Counted from the first letter of the stretch, positions 1 through 9,166 are shown. The stretch is DNA of 64,000 bases from Enteroscipio rubneri (GCF_002899715.1 NZ_PPEK01000002.1:62001-126000), one strand, 5' to 3'. Notes: generated by a model from the sequence alone, not told the origin. Program-made: numbers and translations.

Positions 1-123
1 TTGCTGCCTATTGTGTGGGGCATCGATGGGGTGTGGAGTGCCATTATCGTGGCGGAGGCGTGCGCGCTCGTGCTGACGACGTTCTTTCTCGTATATCTGC
101 GAAAACCCTACGGGTATGCGTAA
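1..123 (+). CDS. C-terminal end of a MATE-family efflux pump (partial)
   Basis: The window opens inside a gene; frame 1 is open for 40 codons and stops with TAA at 121-123. The visible tail reads GIDGVWSAIIVAEACALVL followed by a hydrophobic stretch and a short basic end (YLRKPYGYA). This is the usual pattern of the last transmembrane helix of MATE (MatE) multidrug/Na+ antiporters, where a GIDG-W-A motif precedes the helix. Only the C-terminal helix is visible, so the substrate cannot be judged. Another polytopic exporter remains possible. Confidence 0.55.
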   Translation: MLPIVWGIDGVWSAIIVAEACALVLTTFFLVYLRKPYGYA

Positions 124-223
124 GCTGCGAGCCGAACCTGCTTTGCCCGGGATGCACCTTGCGATACGAAGAGCGCTCGCGCCCGAAAGGGGTTGAGCCG
201 AAGCGGGGCCTTCTGCGGCGCGG

Positions 224-625
224 CTACCGATAGCAGGTGGCGGTCATGCGGGCTATCTGCTTGCCGAGGTCATCTTCGACGAGGATTGTGTAAAACCCGA
301 GGTTGCGTCCCGATTTGTCGCAGGTCGCCGTGGCGATGAGCTCCGTTCCCTTCGTAGCCGACAAAAACGAGATGCTCGACTCGACCGACACAGTGGGCTT
401 CTCGCCGAGGTTGCAGGCGATGGCCAGTGCGAAATCGGCGAGCGTGAAAATAGCGCCGCCCATCACGTTGTGCATGGCGTTGCGGTGCACGTCGGCGAGC
501 TTCATCGAGCAGACGGCGTGCCCTTTCGATCCTTCTTCGACACGGCAGCCCGCTGCGTCGGTTGCGAATCGGTCGTTGCGGAAGACGGCCTCGATCTCTT
601 CGCGAGAGGGATGGTCTGAAAGCAT
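224..625 (-). CDS. PaaI-type hotdog-fold thioesterase
   Basis: This 133-residue protein has the size and pattern of a single hotdog-domain acyl-CoA thioesterase of the PaaI/YbgC superfamily. The helix motif N-x-MGGAIFTLADFALA lies near residues 48-65 and matches the family pattern G-x-x-HGG-x(4)-LAD, although the usual His of HGG is a Met here. The LAD aspartate is kept. The start at 625 was chosen because an AAAGGA ribosome site sits just upstream and the protein begins close to the hotdog core; a longer in-frame start at 709 would add 28 Arg-rich residues with no family match. The substrate is unknown. The gene stands alone at the end of a minus-strand run. Confidence 0.85.
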   Translation of the reverse strand: MLSDHPSREEIEAVFRNDRFATDAAGCRVEEGSKGHAVCSMKLADVHRNAMHNVMGGAIFTLADFALAIACNLGEKPTVSVESSISFLSATKGTELIATATCDKSGRNLGFYTILVEDDLGKQIARMTATCYR

Positions 626-788
626 AGGGTGTCCTTTCTGTGAGACGGGAAGGGGACGGCGGCTGCTTCGGCGACGGATCACATGCGCGGCTGCGATCGC
701 ACAGCTCAAGGCTGCATCCGATCGGCGTGAGCCGCCGAGAGGGTATCCGCGCAGGCGGGCGAGGCGTCGGAAGATGTGGCGAAAAAGC

Positions 789-1988
789 CTAGGCAGTCGC
801 AGGCTCCGCGGGTGTTGCCACGGCTGCGAACAGCTCCAGATAGTCGCCGTCTTGTACGGTCACGGTTTGCGAGCCGCCTGCGATAACGTACTTCGTATCG
901 GTGATGGAGTCGTCATCGAAGTCGAGATCCTTCATGACGAACGCTCCACTGTCGTTGCTGGTGTGCGCTGCGGCGTCCTCTTGGACGGTGATCGTGTACG
1001 TGCCGGCGGGAATGTCCGTACCCACCCGATACAGGCCGCTTCGGTAGGGCGCTTCGGGAGAGAATGCGGCTTTCGCAACGGGGTACATATGCAGCGAATC
1101 GTCGCCGGGCAAAAAGGCTATGACGTCGCCACGGTCAAGTTCGGTGAGGTAGTTGCCGAAGTACACGACGGCGTCGTCGATACTGTAGGAGTCGGAGCCC
1201 TCTTCGTCGAATACGTAGTACTCGCTTTCGGCCGATTGGCTTCCCTCCAGGAAGTACAGCCCCGGCTCGATGTCTGTGCCAATCGTGTACACGCCTTCTG
1301 TGCAGGCGTTGTCCTCGACGATCCCCGCGCCCGCGCCGACGATATCCTTGATGGATTCGAGCGTGTAGAACGATGAGCCGCTAGAGCTGTCGTCGTAACC
1401 GTCGTCGTATCCGTAACCGTAACGATGGTCGTAGTCGTCGGCGCTGCGCTCGCTGCGTGCGGTGTCGTTGTCGGACATGAGGACGGCGCATGAAACGCAT
1501 CCGACACATCCGCCAATGCCGAGCAGGAACGCGAGCAAGCAACCGCCGAGTACCCAGGGCCAGGCTTTCTTACGGGGCGGCTGGGCTGCAGGGTACGGCT
1601 GCGGGGTGTTCGGAATGTGCGGAGGATAGGGAGGCTGCGCACATTCGGAGGCCTGATAGGGCTGCTGCCCGTACGGCGGAGCGTACGGGCCGGCAGGAGG
1701 CGGCGGGAAGGACCCTGCAGGTGGTGGAGGGTACGATCCCGCTGACGGCGCAGCGCTCATTCCGGCTGGCTGGTGGGAGGCGCCCTGCTGCTGCCCAGGA
1801 GCGGGAGTCGCGCTCCCTGCCGTTCCGGGATCTCCGCCCGGAAGCGGAGGCGGCGCAAACGGTACGGGAGGCGGCGGTGGAGTTGCAGCGCCGCCTGCGC
1901 TTGTAAAAGATTCGGTTCGATGATCGGGGGTGCCGTCTGCAGCCGGCCGCCGGCCGTCGTCTGGATTCGGACGTTCTGCTTCGGTCAT
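789..1988 (-). CDS. Proline-rich membrane-anchored protein with duplicated C-terminal domain
   Basis: This 399-residue protein has three parts. Residues 1-140 are low-complexity and rich in Pro, Gly, Ala and Tyr. A single hydrophobic helix (about 143-170) with several Cys (CVGCVSC) follows a PPRKKAWPW basic stop. The C-terminal half contains two related beta-type units of about 75 residues, marked by GVYTIGTDIEPGLY and GLYRVGTDIPAGTY. A Tyr/Asp/Gly linker (YGYGYDDGYDD) joins helix and domains. The layout (cytoplasmic Pro-rich tail, one helix, outside domains) suggests a cell-surface or sensing protein, but no function can be assigned. The start is supported by GAGGAG seven bases upstream. Similar Pro-rich/TM/DUF architectures are common in Coriobacteriia. 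Confidence 0.8.
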   Translation of the reverse strand: MTEAERPNPDDGRRPAADGTPDHRTESFTSAGGAATPPPPPVPFAPPPLPGGDPGTAGSATPAPGQQQGASHQPAGMSAAPSAGSYPPPPAGSFPPPPAGPYAPPYGQQPYQASECAQPPYPPHIPNTPQPYPAAQPPRKKAWPWVLGGCLLAFLLGIGGCVGCVSCAVLMSDNDTARSERSADDYDHRYGYGYDDGYDDSSSGSSFYTLESIKDIVGAGAGIVEDNACTEGVYTIGTDIEPGLYFLEGSQSAESEYYVFDEEGSDSYSIDDAVVYFGNYLTELDRGDVIAFLPGDDSLHMYPVAKAAFSPEAPYRSGLYRVGTDIPAGTYTITVQEDAAAHTSNDSGAFVMKDLDFDDDSITDTKYVIAGGSQTVTVQDGDYLELFAAVATPAEPATA

Positions 1989-2111
1989 GAGGGCTCCTCG
2001 TTTCGCGGTTTCGACCATTTTAGCACAGGCCGAAACCGCAGCGCGGTCCTGTCCCTCGCACATCGAAGCGCTCTCGCTGGCGTCGATGTGCGAGCGATCG
2101 AGGCGGATCTG

Positions 2112-3248
2112 TCAGTTGCAGGTGCCTTCGCCTTCGCTGTCTAGGAATACAGCTGCCGTTGCCTCAACGAGCTCGATGGCTCCTTCGGGGCATGCGGCGA
2201 CGCAGAGTCCGCATCCGCTGCAGTACCGTACGTCGTAGGCGAGCTGGCCGGTCGTGGAATCACGATGACGCGCGCCGGTTGGGCAGGCGTCTGCGCAGGC
2301 GAGAAGGTTCGTGCATAGCGCGCAGTCAGTGCGTGACACCGTTACGGATGCATGATCTGCTATGGAGGGGTCGCAGTTGATGGCCTCGAGCAGCATCTTG
2401 CGCCGCGGCCACATCGTCTTGCGCGTGCGGCCTTGCGGCACGAAATTCTCGAAGTCGATACCATCGCTCAGGTTGAGCCGCGCTTGCGCGCGCGCTTTTT
2501 CGCGGCGCTCCAAGAATTCGTGCAGAACTTCGGAATTGCGCAGCCGACGTTTGCCCGATGCGATGTCGCCCACGTCGCCGACCAGGTTTTCGAACGCGCT
2601 GCGACGGTCGACGCCGACGGGGTTCGCCATGTCCTTGAGCAGGTTTTCCTTCTCGGGAATCGAATCAAGGGAGCCCACCGTGCGCCCCGTAGCGGCTTCA
2701 GCCGATTCGATGGCATGCGTGTACAGCATCTCGCCCATCTCCCCAGCGCGGTCGCAGTCGGCGCAGTATGATAGGTCTGCCGCCAACTTCACAGGGATGT
2801 TTTCGGCTAGCACGAGCGTCCAGAATTCGGGAGAGAGGCTTGCCAGGCATGGAAGCACGACGACATTTGCCGCCGGCTCGAGGCCGGGAAAGATGTTCTC
2901 CTTGCAGGTGACTACCACGTCCTCGCCTCGCTCGGCGATGCGCTTGAATCGCTCGTGCAGATCGTCCATCGTGATCCGGGGAGAGGCGAATGCATCGCAT
3001 ATCCCCAGACAGATGCCGCAGCGCGTGCAGGCATCGGCATCGATCGACGGGCGGCCGTCGTCTTCGAACGAGATGGCTTCGGCAGGGCAGGCCAGCGCGC
3101 AGCGCGAGCATGCGGCGCCCTGGGCGCGCATGCAGAATCCCCGCAGTACGGCGATCTGTCCTTCACAACTGCGGATTGAGGAATCTTCGAACTTCGGATC
3201 AGCCCCGGACTCCTGTGCGTTTTTGTCATTTTCAGGCACGTCAGCCAC
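2112..3248 (-). CDS. Four-cluster 4Fe-4S ferredoxin-type protein
   Basis: The 378-residue protein has two ferredoxin-like pairs of [4Fe-4S] motifs, one at each end. The N-terminal pair is CSRCALACP and CTRCGICLGICD (about residues 47-85). The C-terminal pair is CALCTNLLACADACP and CSGCGLCVAACP (about 313-360). Between them is a domain with CADCD and no recognised motif. There is no signal peptide, so it is probably cytoplasmic and moves electrons. It begins at a GTG whose first eight bases overlap the end of gltX, with an AGAGG site inside gltX, so it is probably translationally coupled. The partner enzyme is not apparent nearby. The middle domain resembles the core of multi-cluster oxidoreductase subunits, but this is a guess. 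Confidence 0.8.
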   Translation of the reverse strand: MADVPENDKNAQESGADPKFEDSSIRSCEGQIAVLRGFCMRAQGAACSRCALACPAEAISFEDDGRPSIDADACTRCGICLGICDAFASPRITMDDLHERFKRIAERGEDVVVTCKENIFPGLEPAANVVVLPCLASLSPEFWTLVLAENIPVKLAADLSYCADCDRAGEMGEMLYTHAIESAEAATGRTVGSLDSIPEKENLLKDMANPVGVDRRSAFENLVGDVGDIASGKRRLRNSEVLHEFLERREKARAQARLNLSDGIDFENFVPQGRTRKTMWPRRKMLLEAINCDPSIADHASVTVSRTDCALCTNLLACADACPTGARHRDSTTGQLAYDVRYCSGCGLCVAACPEGAIELVEATAAVFLDSEGEGTCN

Positions 3249-4773
3249 CGAACACCTCTTCTGTCACCTGGTCGATGCGGGCGAGGACGTCCTCGCGGGG
3301 CAAAAGCTCGATGCTCTCGAACAGGGGCGGCGACACCATGTTGCCGCACACCGCCACGCGCAACGGCTGGAACAGCAGCTTCGGCTTGAACTCCAGCTCC
3401 TCGCCGCGGGCGCGGCACGCCTCCTGCAGCGCCTCGGCCTCCCACGCGACTCCCTCGTCGGCCAGCACGCCGCGGCAGGCGCGCAAAGCCTCGTCGGCGC
3501 GCGCGCCTTCCTTCCTCAGTACCTTGTTAACGCTCTTCTCGTCGAGCTCGCGCACCTCGGGCCCCCAGAACATGAACGCCAGCTTGGCGGGGATCTCGTC
3601 GAGGCGCACGAGGCGCTCGGCCACGAGCGGGTAGAGCTGGGCGTACCACTCCGGGCGCGCGCCCAGGTCGGCCGCCGCCGCGTCGCGAGCCTCGTCGGCG
3701 AGCTCGCCGTCGGCCGCGACACCCGCATGCGCGCGGAAGAGCCACGGCATCGACGCCTGCACCCAAGCACCCGCGTCCATGGCCTTGATGTACTGGCCGT
3801 TCATCCAGTCGAGCTTCGTCTCGTCGAACACGGCGTCCTTCTTCGTCACCCGGTTGAGGCCGAATTTCTCGCACAGGGTGGCGCGGTCGATGAGCGTCGT
3901 CTCGCCGTCAAGCGACCAGCCCAGAAGCGCCAGGAAGTTCACCATGGCGTCGGACAGGTAGCCGCGCTCGTAGAACTCCTCCACCGAGGCCGCGCCGTGG
4001 CGCTTCGACAGCTTCTTGCCGTCGGGGCCCAGGATCATCGACAGGTGCGCGAACGTGGGCACGCGCAAGCCGAGCGCCTCGTAGATGAGGATCTGGCGGG
4101 GCGTGTTGGACAGGTGGTCGTCGCCGCGGATGACGTGCGTGACGCCCATGTTCGCGTCGTCGCACACCACGGCGAAGTTGTAGGTGGGGGAGCCGTCGGT
4201 GCGCACGACGATCATGTCGTCCATCACCTCGGCCGGGAAGCTGACGTGGCCGTACACGGCGTCGTCGAACTCGATGGCGGCGTGGTCCTCGGGCACGCGC
4301 AGACGCCACACGTGCGGCTCTCCCGCGGCGATTCGGCGGGCCGCCTCGGCGGGGTCGAGGTCGCGGCAGGTGCGGTCGTAGCCCGCGTAGCCTCCCTCGT
4401 TCGCTTCGGCCGCGGCGCGCTTGGCGTCGAGCTCCTCTTTTGTGCAGAAGCAGGGGTAGACGCTGCCGCGCTCCTTCATGCGCTCGAGTGCCTCTGCGTA
4501 CGTGTCCATGCGCTGGGTTTGGAAGTACGGGCCGGCGTCGCCGCCCACCTCGGGACCCTCGTCCCAATCGAGCCCCAGCCATTTCATGGCGTTGAGGATG
4601 ACCTGCACGTTCTCCTCGGTCGAGCGCTCGGGGTCGGTGTCCTCGATGCGCAGGATGAAATCGCCGCCCATGGCGCGCGCGAACGCCCAGTTGTAGATGG
4701 CCGTGCGCGCGCCGCCCACGTGGAGGCGGCCGGTGGGGGAAGGTGCGAAGCGCACGCGTACGTTTTTGTCCAT
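3241..4773 (-). CDS. gltX: Glutamyl-tRNA synthetase
   Basis: This enzyme charges tRNA-Glu (and tRNA-Gln where a transamidation route is used) with glutamate. The class I signature RFAPSPTGRLHVGGARTA is at the N-terminus (HIGH motif variant HVGG). LRIEDTDPERS follows, and KKLSKRHG is the KMSKS loop, about residues 245-255. The length (510 residues) is normal. I chose ATG 4773 because it places the first catalytic strand where the family has it and has GGTGAG upstream; in-frame ATGs at 4788 and 4830 would only lengthen the N-terminus. The downstream Fe-S gene overlaps its stop. The upstream region contains a broken gene remnant, so the promoter is not obvious. Confidence 0.96.
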   Translation of the reverse strand: MDKNVRVRFAPSPTGRLHVGGARTAIYNWAFARAMGGDFILRIEDTDPERSTEENVQVILNAMKWLGLDWDEGPEVGGDAGPYFQTQRMDTYAEALERMKERGSVYPCFCTKEELDAKRAAAEANEGGYAGYDRTCRDLDPAEAARRIAAGEPHVWRLRVPEDHAAIEFDDAVYGHVSFPAEVMDDMIVVRTDGSPTYNFAVVCDDANMGVTHVIRGDDHLSNTPRQILIYEALGLRVPTFAHLSMILGPDGKKLSKRHGAASVEEFYERGYLSDAMVNFLALLGWSLDGETTLIDRATLCEKFGLNRVTKKDAVFDETKLDWMNGQYIKAMDAGAWVQASMPWLFRAHAGVAADGELADEARDAAAADLGARPEWYAQLYPLVAERLVRLDEIPAKLAFMFWGPEVRELDEKSVNKVLRKEGARADEALRACRGVLADEGVAWEAEALQEACRARGEELEFKPKLLFQPLRVAVCGNMVSPPLFESIELLPREDVLARIDQVTEEVFGG

Positions 4774-4777
4774 ATTC

Positions 4778-4960
4778 TCACCAGTCATGGCAGTGATGAT
4801 CCTTCGCGTCGTCAGAGGTGGTTTCGTCATCGGTGACCTTGCGTAGGCCCGTTTGAGGGGCTTGCCGCGCGCAGCGGAGATGCGCGCCGATCACGATTGC
4901 CAGTATAGACAACAACGCGGTCGTCGCAAGCCAGACCCCTTCCATTCCCATTCAAATTAT
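4778..4960 (-). pseudogene. Remnant of a TIGR01906/DUF1461 membrane protein (C-terminal fragment)
   Basis: Read on the minus strand, this stretch encodes MGMEGVWLATTALLSILAIV followed by IGAHLRCAR. It matches the end of the intact gene at 5257-6042 (MGMGAVWLAITSAFSLTAIV, then AGILLRRPGR). The codon before the first Met is TGA where the intact copy has TGG (Trp of EFW). Upstream of that the similarity stops, so only about the last 35 codons of a second copy survive, followed by an unrelated acidic tail (VTDDETTSDDAKDHHCHDW). The frame ends just before the gltX start. A 57-codon ORF from the ATG at 4951 is open, but its lack of the rest of the domain makes it a likely pseudogene. Confidence 0.7.
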
Positions 4961-5256
4961 CGAGAGAGGGCTTGCTGGGCTTTGCGAGGGATGATTGCGT
5001 GCTGACTGTAGGTGCGTCGGGTAGCCGACTATCCGGGGGCTGCGTACTTCCGTGCATTGTGATGGGCGCTTTGATGCGCGCAAGACTCGAAGACAATGCA
5101 TTTTTCATGTTGGGCCGTGATAGATGCACGCTGGATCAGCGCGAGTGCAGCGCTGGATTCCCGGAGAAAACGCGCTGCGCCCTCGTCGGAAACCCGCTGG
5201 ATCCCAACGAAGGCCATTCGCTTCATTGGAGTCTGGATATATTCAGGCTCCGGATG

Positions 5257-6042
5257 CTATCCGTGCCGGATCGTCGCCATGCGGCCTGGGCGTCGCAGGA
5301 GGATGCCTGCGACGATCGCCGTCAGCGAGAACGCGGAGGTGATGGCGAGCCACACCGCGCCCATCCCCATCCAGAATTCGGGCGGATACATGGTGATGAG
5401 CAGCGAATCATAGGAAAACGTCCAGGTTCCATCCGCGAAGAACAGCGAGTGGAAGGCGGCGAAAAAGCCGTTGAAGTCCGTGACCACCCAGGCGGCAAGC
5501 AATGCGAACGCTGCGACTACCGCGATGCCTGCCGCAAGAAGTATTCCGCCGAGAGCGCGACGACCTCTGCGGTAAGCCACGTGAGCGCTTGCCGCCACGG
5601 CAAGAAGCGCGATGATGACGAGCGCGATTCGCGCATCGACGACGACGCGGTACACGTCGTCGAGGTGGGACAGGGCGTCAGCGGGCAACGTGTACTCTTC
5701 GGGAGCTGCAGCCAGCTCGTCGGGGCTTGCTTCCGCGTAGGGCGTGCCCGCGCTCCTATTGATTGCATGCAGCGTGGAGAATAGCTTGTCACGGTCGTTC
5801 GATCCTACCGTGTAATCGCGAGTAGCAACGGCGGCCTGCACGAGTTCGTCGTGAGAAAAGGGCGTGTCGGGATTGCCGTTGCCCGAGAATGCACCGGCGA
5901 GCGTTCCGGTGGTCTGCGGAAACGCTGCGCATACAGCAAATCCTGCTGCGACGAGCGTGATCGCGAGAGAAACTGCCGCTGCAATGGCGGCCGCGGTATT
6001 GAGCGCTTCGGCGAACGGCGCGTCGCTGCCCGGTGTATTCAT
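5257..6042 (-). CDS. TIGR01906 (DUF1461) family integral membrane protein
   Basis: A 261-residue membrane protein with an N-terminal helix (about residues 12-40), a roughly 80-residue extracytoplasmic loop, and three or four further helices toward the C-terminus. The loop contains DTPFSHDELVQAAVATRDYTVG and SHLDDVYRVVVDARIAL, the pattern of the TIGR01906/DUF1461 family, whose function is not known. The start is supported by GAGGGG seven bases upstream; a longer open frame exists upstream but has no membrane-protein character. It lies 95 bases downstream of the ATP-grasp gene on the same strand, and a broken duplicate of its C-terminus lies between it and gltX. Confidence 0.85.
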   Translation of the reverse strand: MNTPGSDAPFAEALNTAAAIAAAVSLAITLVAAGFAVCAAFPQTTGTLAGAFSGNGNPDTPFSHDELVQAAVATRDYTVGSNDRDKLFSTLHAINRSAGTPYAEASPDELAAAPEEYTLPADALSHLDDVYRVVVDARIALVIIALLAVAASAHVAYRRGRRALGGILLAAGIAVVAAFALLAAWVVTDFNGFFAAFHSLFFADGTWTFSYDSLLITMYPPEFWMGMGAVWLAITSAFSLTAIVAGILLRRPGRMATIRHG

Positions 6043-6137
6043 GCATATCCCCTCTCTCAGGAAGCCGGCCGCCCCCGCGCTGGCACCTGCGCCCCTCCCC
6101 GCGCGATGCGTTTGCGAAGAGGGGCGACGCGGCTTCG

Positions 6138-7508
6138 TCAGTCTACATCCACCCAGATGGTGGCTGCCGTCATGCCCTGCATGTCCTTCGATATGGTAGG
6201 CAGGGGCCCCAGACGGCTGAACACGCCCTGAAAGACGCCGTCGTACAGATACAGGCCGTTCAGATTGTTGTACGACTTCGGATCCCATGGCACTTCGTCA
6301 TCGGGGAGCTTGTCGATCCCCGTGTCGGGCGGCAGCGTCTCGGTTTTGAAGGGGACGATGTAGCGCTGCACGATGAAGGGGTAGCCGGCTCGGCCGTTTG
6401 CATAGCGATCGACGAGCTCCTCCCAACGCTCCTGCGACACAGCGGCGCCAGCGTACACCTCGTCGGCGCCGTAATGATCGGTCGGCTTGATGATCCATTC
6501 GCATCGGTTCGCGCGGATCTGCGGCAGGTTTACGTGCTCGTCGTCCAAAAAGGCTGTCATGGGCACCGTCTCTTCGATGAAGGATATCTCGTCCGCATCG
6601 AGGAAGGCGGTCGTGCGTTCGTCGAACAGCACCGAGAAGATCTGCTTGTCGTGGACGATATGTCCCGCGAAGCTGCCGATGAGCGCAACGCACTCGGCGC
6701 GCACGGCATCAACGAGCTGCTGAGACTCGTCCCAATGATCGATCACGTCGTTCGTCACGCAGCGTCGCCATACCGCATCGATGCGCTCTCCGGAGCTATC
6801 GCGCAGAACCTCGCCGTCGAAGGACAGATCGCGTACGTCGGCTACCGCGCAGGGCACTCCGCGACGCTCGAACGCCTCTGCGTAGAGGCGGAACTCGTCC
6901 ACCACGCCGTTCTCCAGGTAATCGACGATGGCAATGCGCGGGTTGTCGACGCGTCGCGTGTAGGTTGCGTAGATGTCCATAAACGCATCCACCCAGCTTT
7001 CGAATAGCTCGCAGCCTTCGACGCGATGGCGCTTCGAGAACTCCTCGAAGGTTCGCGAACGCGCGACCGACAGAGTGATCTCGCGGTTCTCGTTCATCCC
7101 GCTCGACCCGTCGCCGTTGAACTCGCAGAATCTCACGCGGTAGTCGTCCTCGTCGAGGAACGTGTCCACGCGTGCGAACGGCAGCAGCGAATCGTAGCCC
7201 CGCGGCAGCAAGATGAGTTCTTCAAGGCGCGGGTCGAAGTCGAACGCGCGGCGATAGGCGGGGTCGTTCAGATAGTGCTGGATGACCTTGCAGAGGATGC
7301 CGTGGGCGGTTTCGGCCGTCTTCTTCATCACGGTGTAGGTTTCGGCGTTGAACAGCCGGGGCACGAAGCTCGAAGCTACCACCTGATGGTGGACGATGGC
7401 GGTCGAATTCCGCATGTAATCGTAGGCGGAGCGGCGGCTTTCGACGTCGCCGCCGAGGGATTCCATGATGTCGAAGTATTCGCGGGTGTAGTCGGCGTTG
7501 GTTGGCAT
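6138..7508 (-). CDS. ATP-grasp (glutathionylspermidine synthase-like) ligase
   Basis: The 456-residue protein has features of circularly permuted ATP-grasp enzymes related to the synthetase half of glutathionylspermidine synthase. Suggestive segments are FCEFNGDGSSGMNENREI (substrate/metal region, about residue 130), HDKQIFSVLFDE, CEWIIKPTDHYGADEVYAG (nucleotide-binding Lys and glycine-like loop, about 340-360), PFIVQRYI, and a C-terminal NNLNGLYLYDG with a VFSRLG segment. Such enzymes join a carboxylate to an amine using ATP. Glutathionylspermidine itself is unlikely in this group of organisms, so the substrate is open. AGGA precedes the chosen ATG; an in-frame start at 7583 would add 25 residues. 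The next gene downstream encodes a DUF1461 membrane protein. Confidence 0.7.
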   Translation of the reverse strand: MPTNADYTREYFDIMESLGGDVESRRSAYDYMRNSTAIVHHQVVASSFVPRLFNAETYTVMKKTAETAHGILCKVIQHYLNDPAYRRAFDFDPRLEELILLPRGYDSLLPFARVDTFLDEDDYRVRFCEFNGDGSSGMNENREITLSVARSRTFEEFSKRHRVEGCELFESWVDAFMDIYATYTRRVDNPRIAIVDYLENGVVDEFRLYAEAFERRGVPCAVADVRDLSFDGEVLRDSSGERIDAVWRRCVTNDVIDHWDESQQLVDAVRAECVALIGSFAGHIVHDKQIFSVLFDERTTAFLDADEISFIEETVPMTAFLDDEHVNLPQIRANRCEWIIKPTDHYGADEVYAGAAVSQERWEELVDRYANGRAGYPFIVQRYIVPFKTETLPPDTGIDKLPDDEVPWDPKSYNNLNGLYLYDGVFQGVFSRLGPLPTISKDMQGMTAATIWVDVD

Positions 7509-7782
7509 GGGCGATCCTGCTTTCATCCAGGGCATGATGTAGAAAAGTGTACCATGACCGAAAACTCGTGCACATGCGCCCATCCGGGAAACGCCGCGCC
7601 GTCATGCAAGGGTAAACAGCCTTAAACCGTTTCGCCCGATTTCGTACGCGGGGATATTCTGCGGAGCAACCGCAGCGGCATGCATCTTTTCCTCTGTGAC
7701 GGCGAGAATGTGATACATTGATCCGAAACCGAGGGCATGCTCGAAGAGGTGTGCCTTGCACGTTGCGAGGAGATAGAGCCAC

Positions 7783-9048
7783 ATGGACGACCTGCATGAT
7801 TCGTACCTGTTCACGTCCGAATCCGTGACCGAAGGTCACCCCGACAAGGTGTGCGACCAGATCTCGGACGCCATACTCGACGCCATTCTGGCGAAGGAGA
7901 CCGAGTTGGCTGCATCCGGCTACATCGCTCCGAGCGGACAGCCGGCCGATCCTGCGCAGGTGAGGTGCGCCTGCGAGACCATGGCAACGACGGGCATGGT
8001 CATAGTCACGGGCGAGATACGCACGCAGGCGTACGTCGACGTGCCGGCCATCGTGCGCGAGGTGCTGCGTGACATCGGCTACGACCGTGCGAAATACGGT
8101 TTCGACTGCGACACATGCGGCGTGCTGAACGCTATTCACGACCAGAGTCCCGACATCGCGCAGGGCGTCGATGAGAGCTGGGAGGCTCAGCACGGCCTGG
8201 CCGATGACGATCCCTACGAGCGCGTCGGCGCGGGCGACCAGGGCATGATGTTCGGCTACGCGTGCGACGACACGCCCACGCTCATGCCCATGCCGGTGTA
8301 TTTGGCCCATCGCCTGGCGGAGCGTCTGACAGAAGTGCGCAAAGACGGCAGCATGCCTCATCTGCGCCCTGACGGCAAGACTCAGGTTTCGGTGCGTTAT
8401 GCGGACGGACGCCCCGTGCACGTGGAGAAGGTGGTCGTATCCACGCAGCATTCCGAAGAGATAGCGCACGATGATCTGCGTACGCAGATAATCGAGAACG
8501 TGATCGACCCGGTGCTCGCGCGCGAGGGCGTGGCGCTCGCCGAGGACGCCGAGATTCATGTGAATCCCACGGGCCGTTTCGTGATCGGCGGCCCCATGGG
8601 CGACGCGGGTCTTACCGGTCGCAAGATCATCGTCGATACCTACGGCGGCATGGGCCGTCACGGGGGTGGCGCATTCAGCGGCAAGGACTGCACAAAGGTG
8701 GATCGCTCGGCTGCCTATGCTGCCCGGTGGGTGGCGAAGAACGTGGTTGCAGCCGGTCTCGCGCGGCGTTGCGAGGTGCAGGTGGCCTACGCCATCGGCA
8801 TGGCGAAACCCGTGAGCGTGATGGTGGACACCTTTGGCACCAACGAGGTTCCCGAGGTTGACATCATGGCCGCCATCGAGGCCGTGTTTGATTTGCGTCC
8901 CGGCGCCATCGTCGACGAGCTGGACCTGCGCCGCCCGATATATCGCAAGACCGCCGCCTACGGTCACTTCGGGCGCGAGCTTCCCGAGTTTACCTGGGAG
9001 CGCACCGATAAGGCCGACGATCTGCGGAAAGCGTGCGGTCTGGCGTAG
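7783..9048 (+). CDS. metK: S-adenosylmethionine synthetase
   Basis: The protein makes S-adenosylmethionine from ATP and methionine. Family signatures are present: [18 protein letters not shown] (residues 16-33, ATP/Mg binding), [12 protein letters not shown] (about 149-160), [17 protein letters not shown] and [19 protein letters not shown] (about 295-313, phosphate-binding loop). At 421 residues it is slightly longer than the usual 380-400. GAGGAG lies ten bases before the ATG. The 274-base gap upstream, shared with the divergent ATP-grasp gene, shows no clear SAM riboswitch; a weak GATACA -10-like element is near 7711. Confidence 0.97.
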   Translation: MDDLHDSYLFTSESVTEGHPDKVCDQISDAILDAILAKETELAASGYIAPSGQPADPAQVRCACETMATTGMVIVTGEIRTQAYVDVPAIVREVLRDIGYDRAKYGFDCDTCGVLNAIHDQSPDIAQGVDESWEAQHGLADDDPYERVGAGDQGMMFGYACDDTPTLMPMPVYLAHRLAERLTEVRKDGSMPHLRPDGKTQVSVRYADGRPVHVEKVVVSTQHSEEIAHDDLRTQIIENVIDPVLAREGVALAEDAEIHVNPTGRFVIGGPMGDAGLTGRKIIVDTYGGMGRHGGGAFSGKDCTKVDRSAAYAARWVAKNVVAAGLARRCEVQVAYAIGMAKPVSVMVDTFGTNEVPEVDIMAAIEAVFDLRPGAIVDELDLRRPIYRKTAAYGHFGRELPEFTWERTDKADDLRKACGLA

Positions 9049-9153
9049 GCGCCAAAACCGCGCGCGAAAAGGCGGGCCTGCGGGCTCGAGCAGGAGCGCG
9101 GGGATTTCTTGCGACAGAGGGCTCGGTCGGGCCGGGTCCGCACGGGTGTGCGC

Positions 9154-9159
9154 TATACT
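9154..9159 (+). promoter_or_regulatory. -10 box for leaderless priA transcript
   Basis: TATACT in the context GCTATACT ends seven bases before the priA ATG. This spacing would start transcription at or next to the start codon and give a leaderless mRNA. No strong -35 was seen and there is no convincing ribosome binding site, only AAGG two bases before the ATG. The same element and spacing precede uvrC. Confidence 0.45.
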
Positions 9160-9166
9160 TAAGGCC

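Noticed and set aside
2362-4836. An 824-codon plus-strand frame across the Fe-S gene and gltX
   Set aside because: It is the GC-rich antisense shadow of gltX; its Arg/His/Val-rich product has no domain and the sense gene is certain.
7509-7782. Possible SAM riboswitch before metK
   Set aside because: A small CTGCGG hairpin is present, but none of the conserved SAM-riboswitch cores could be recognised.
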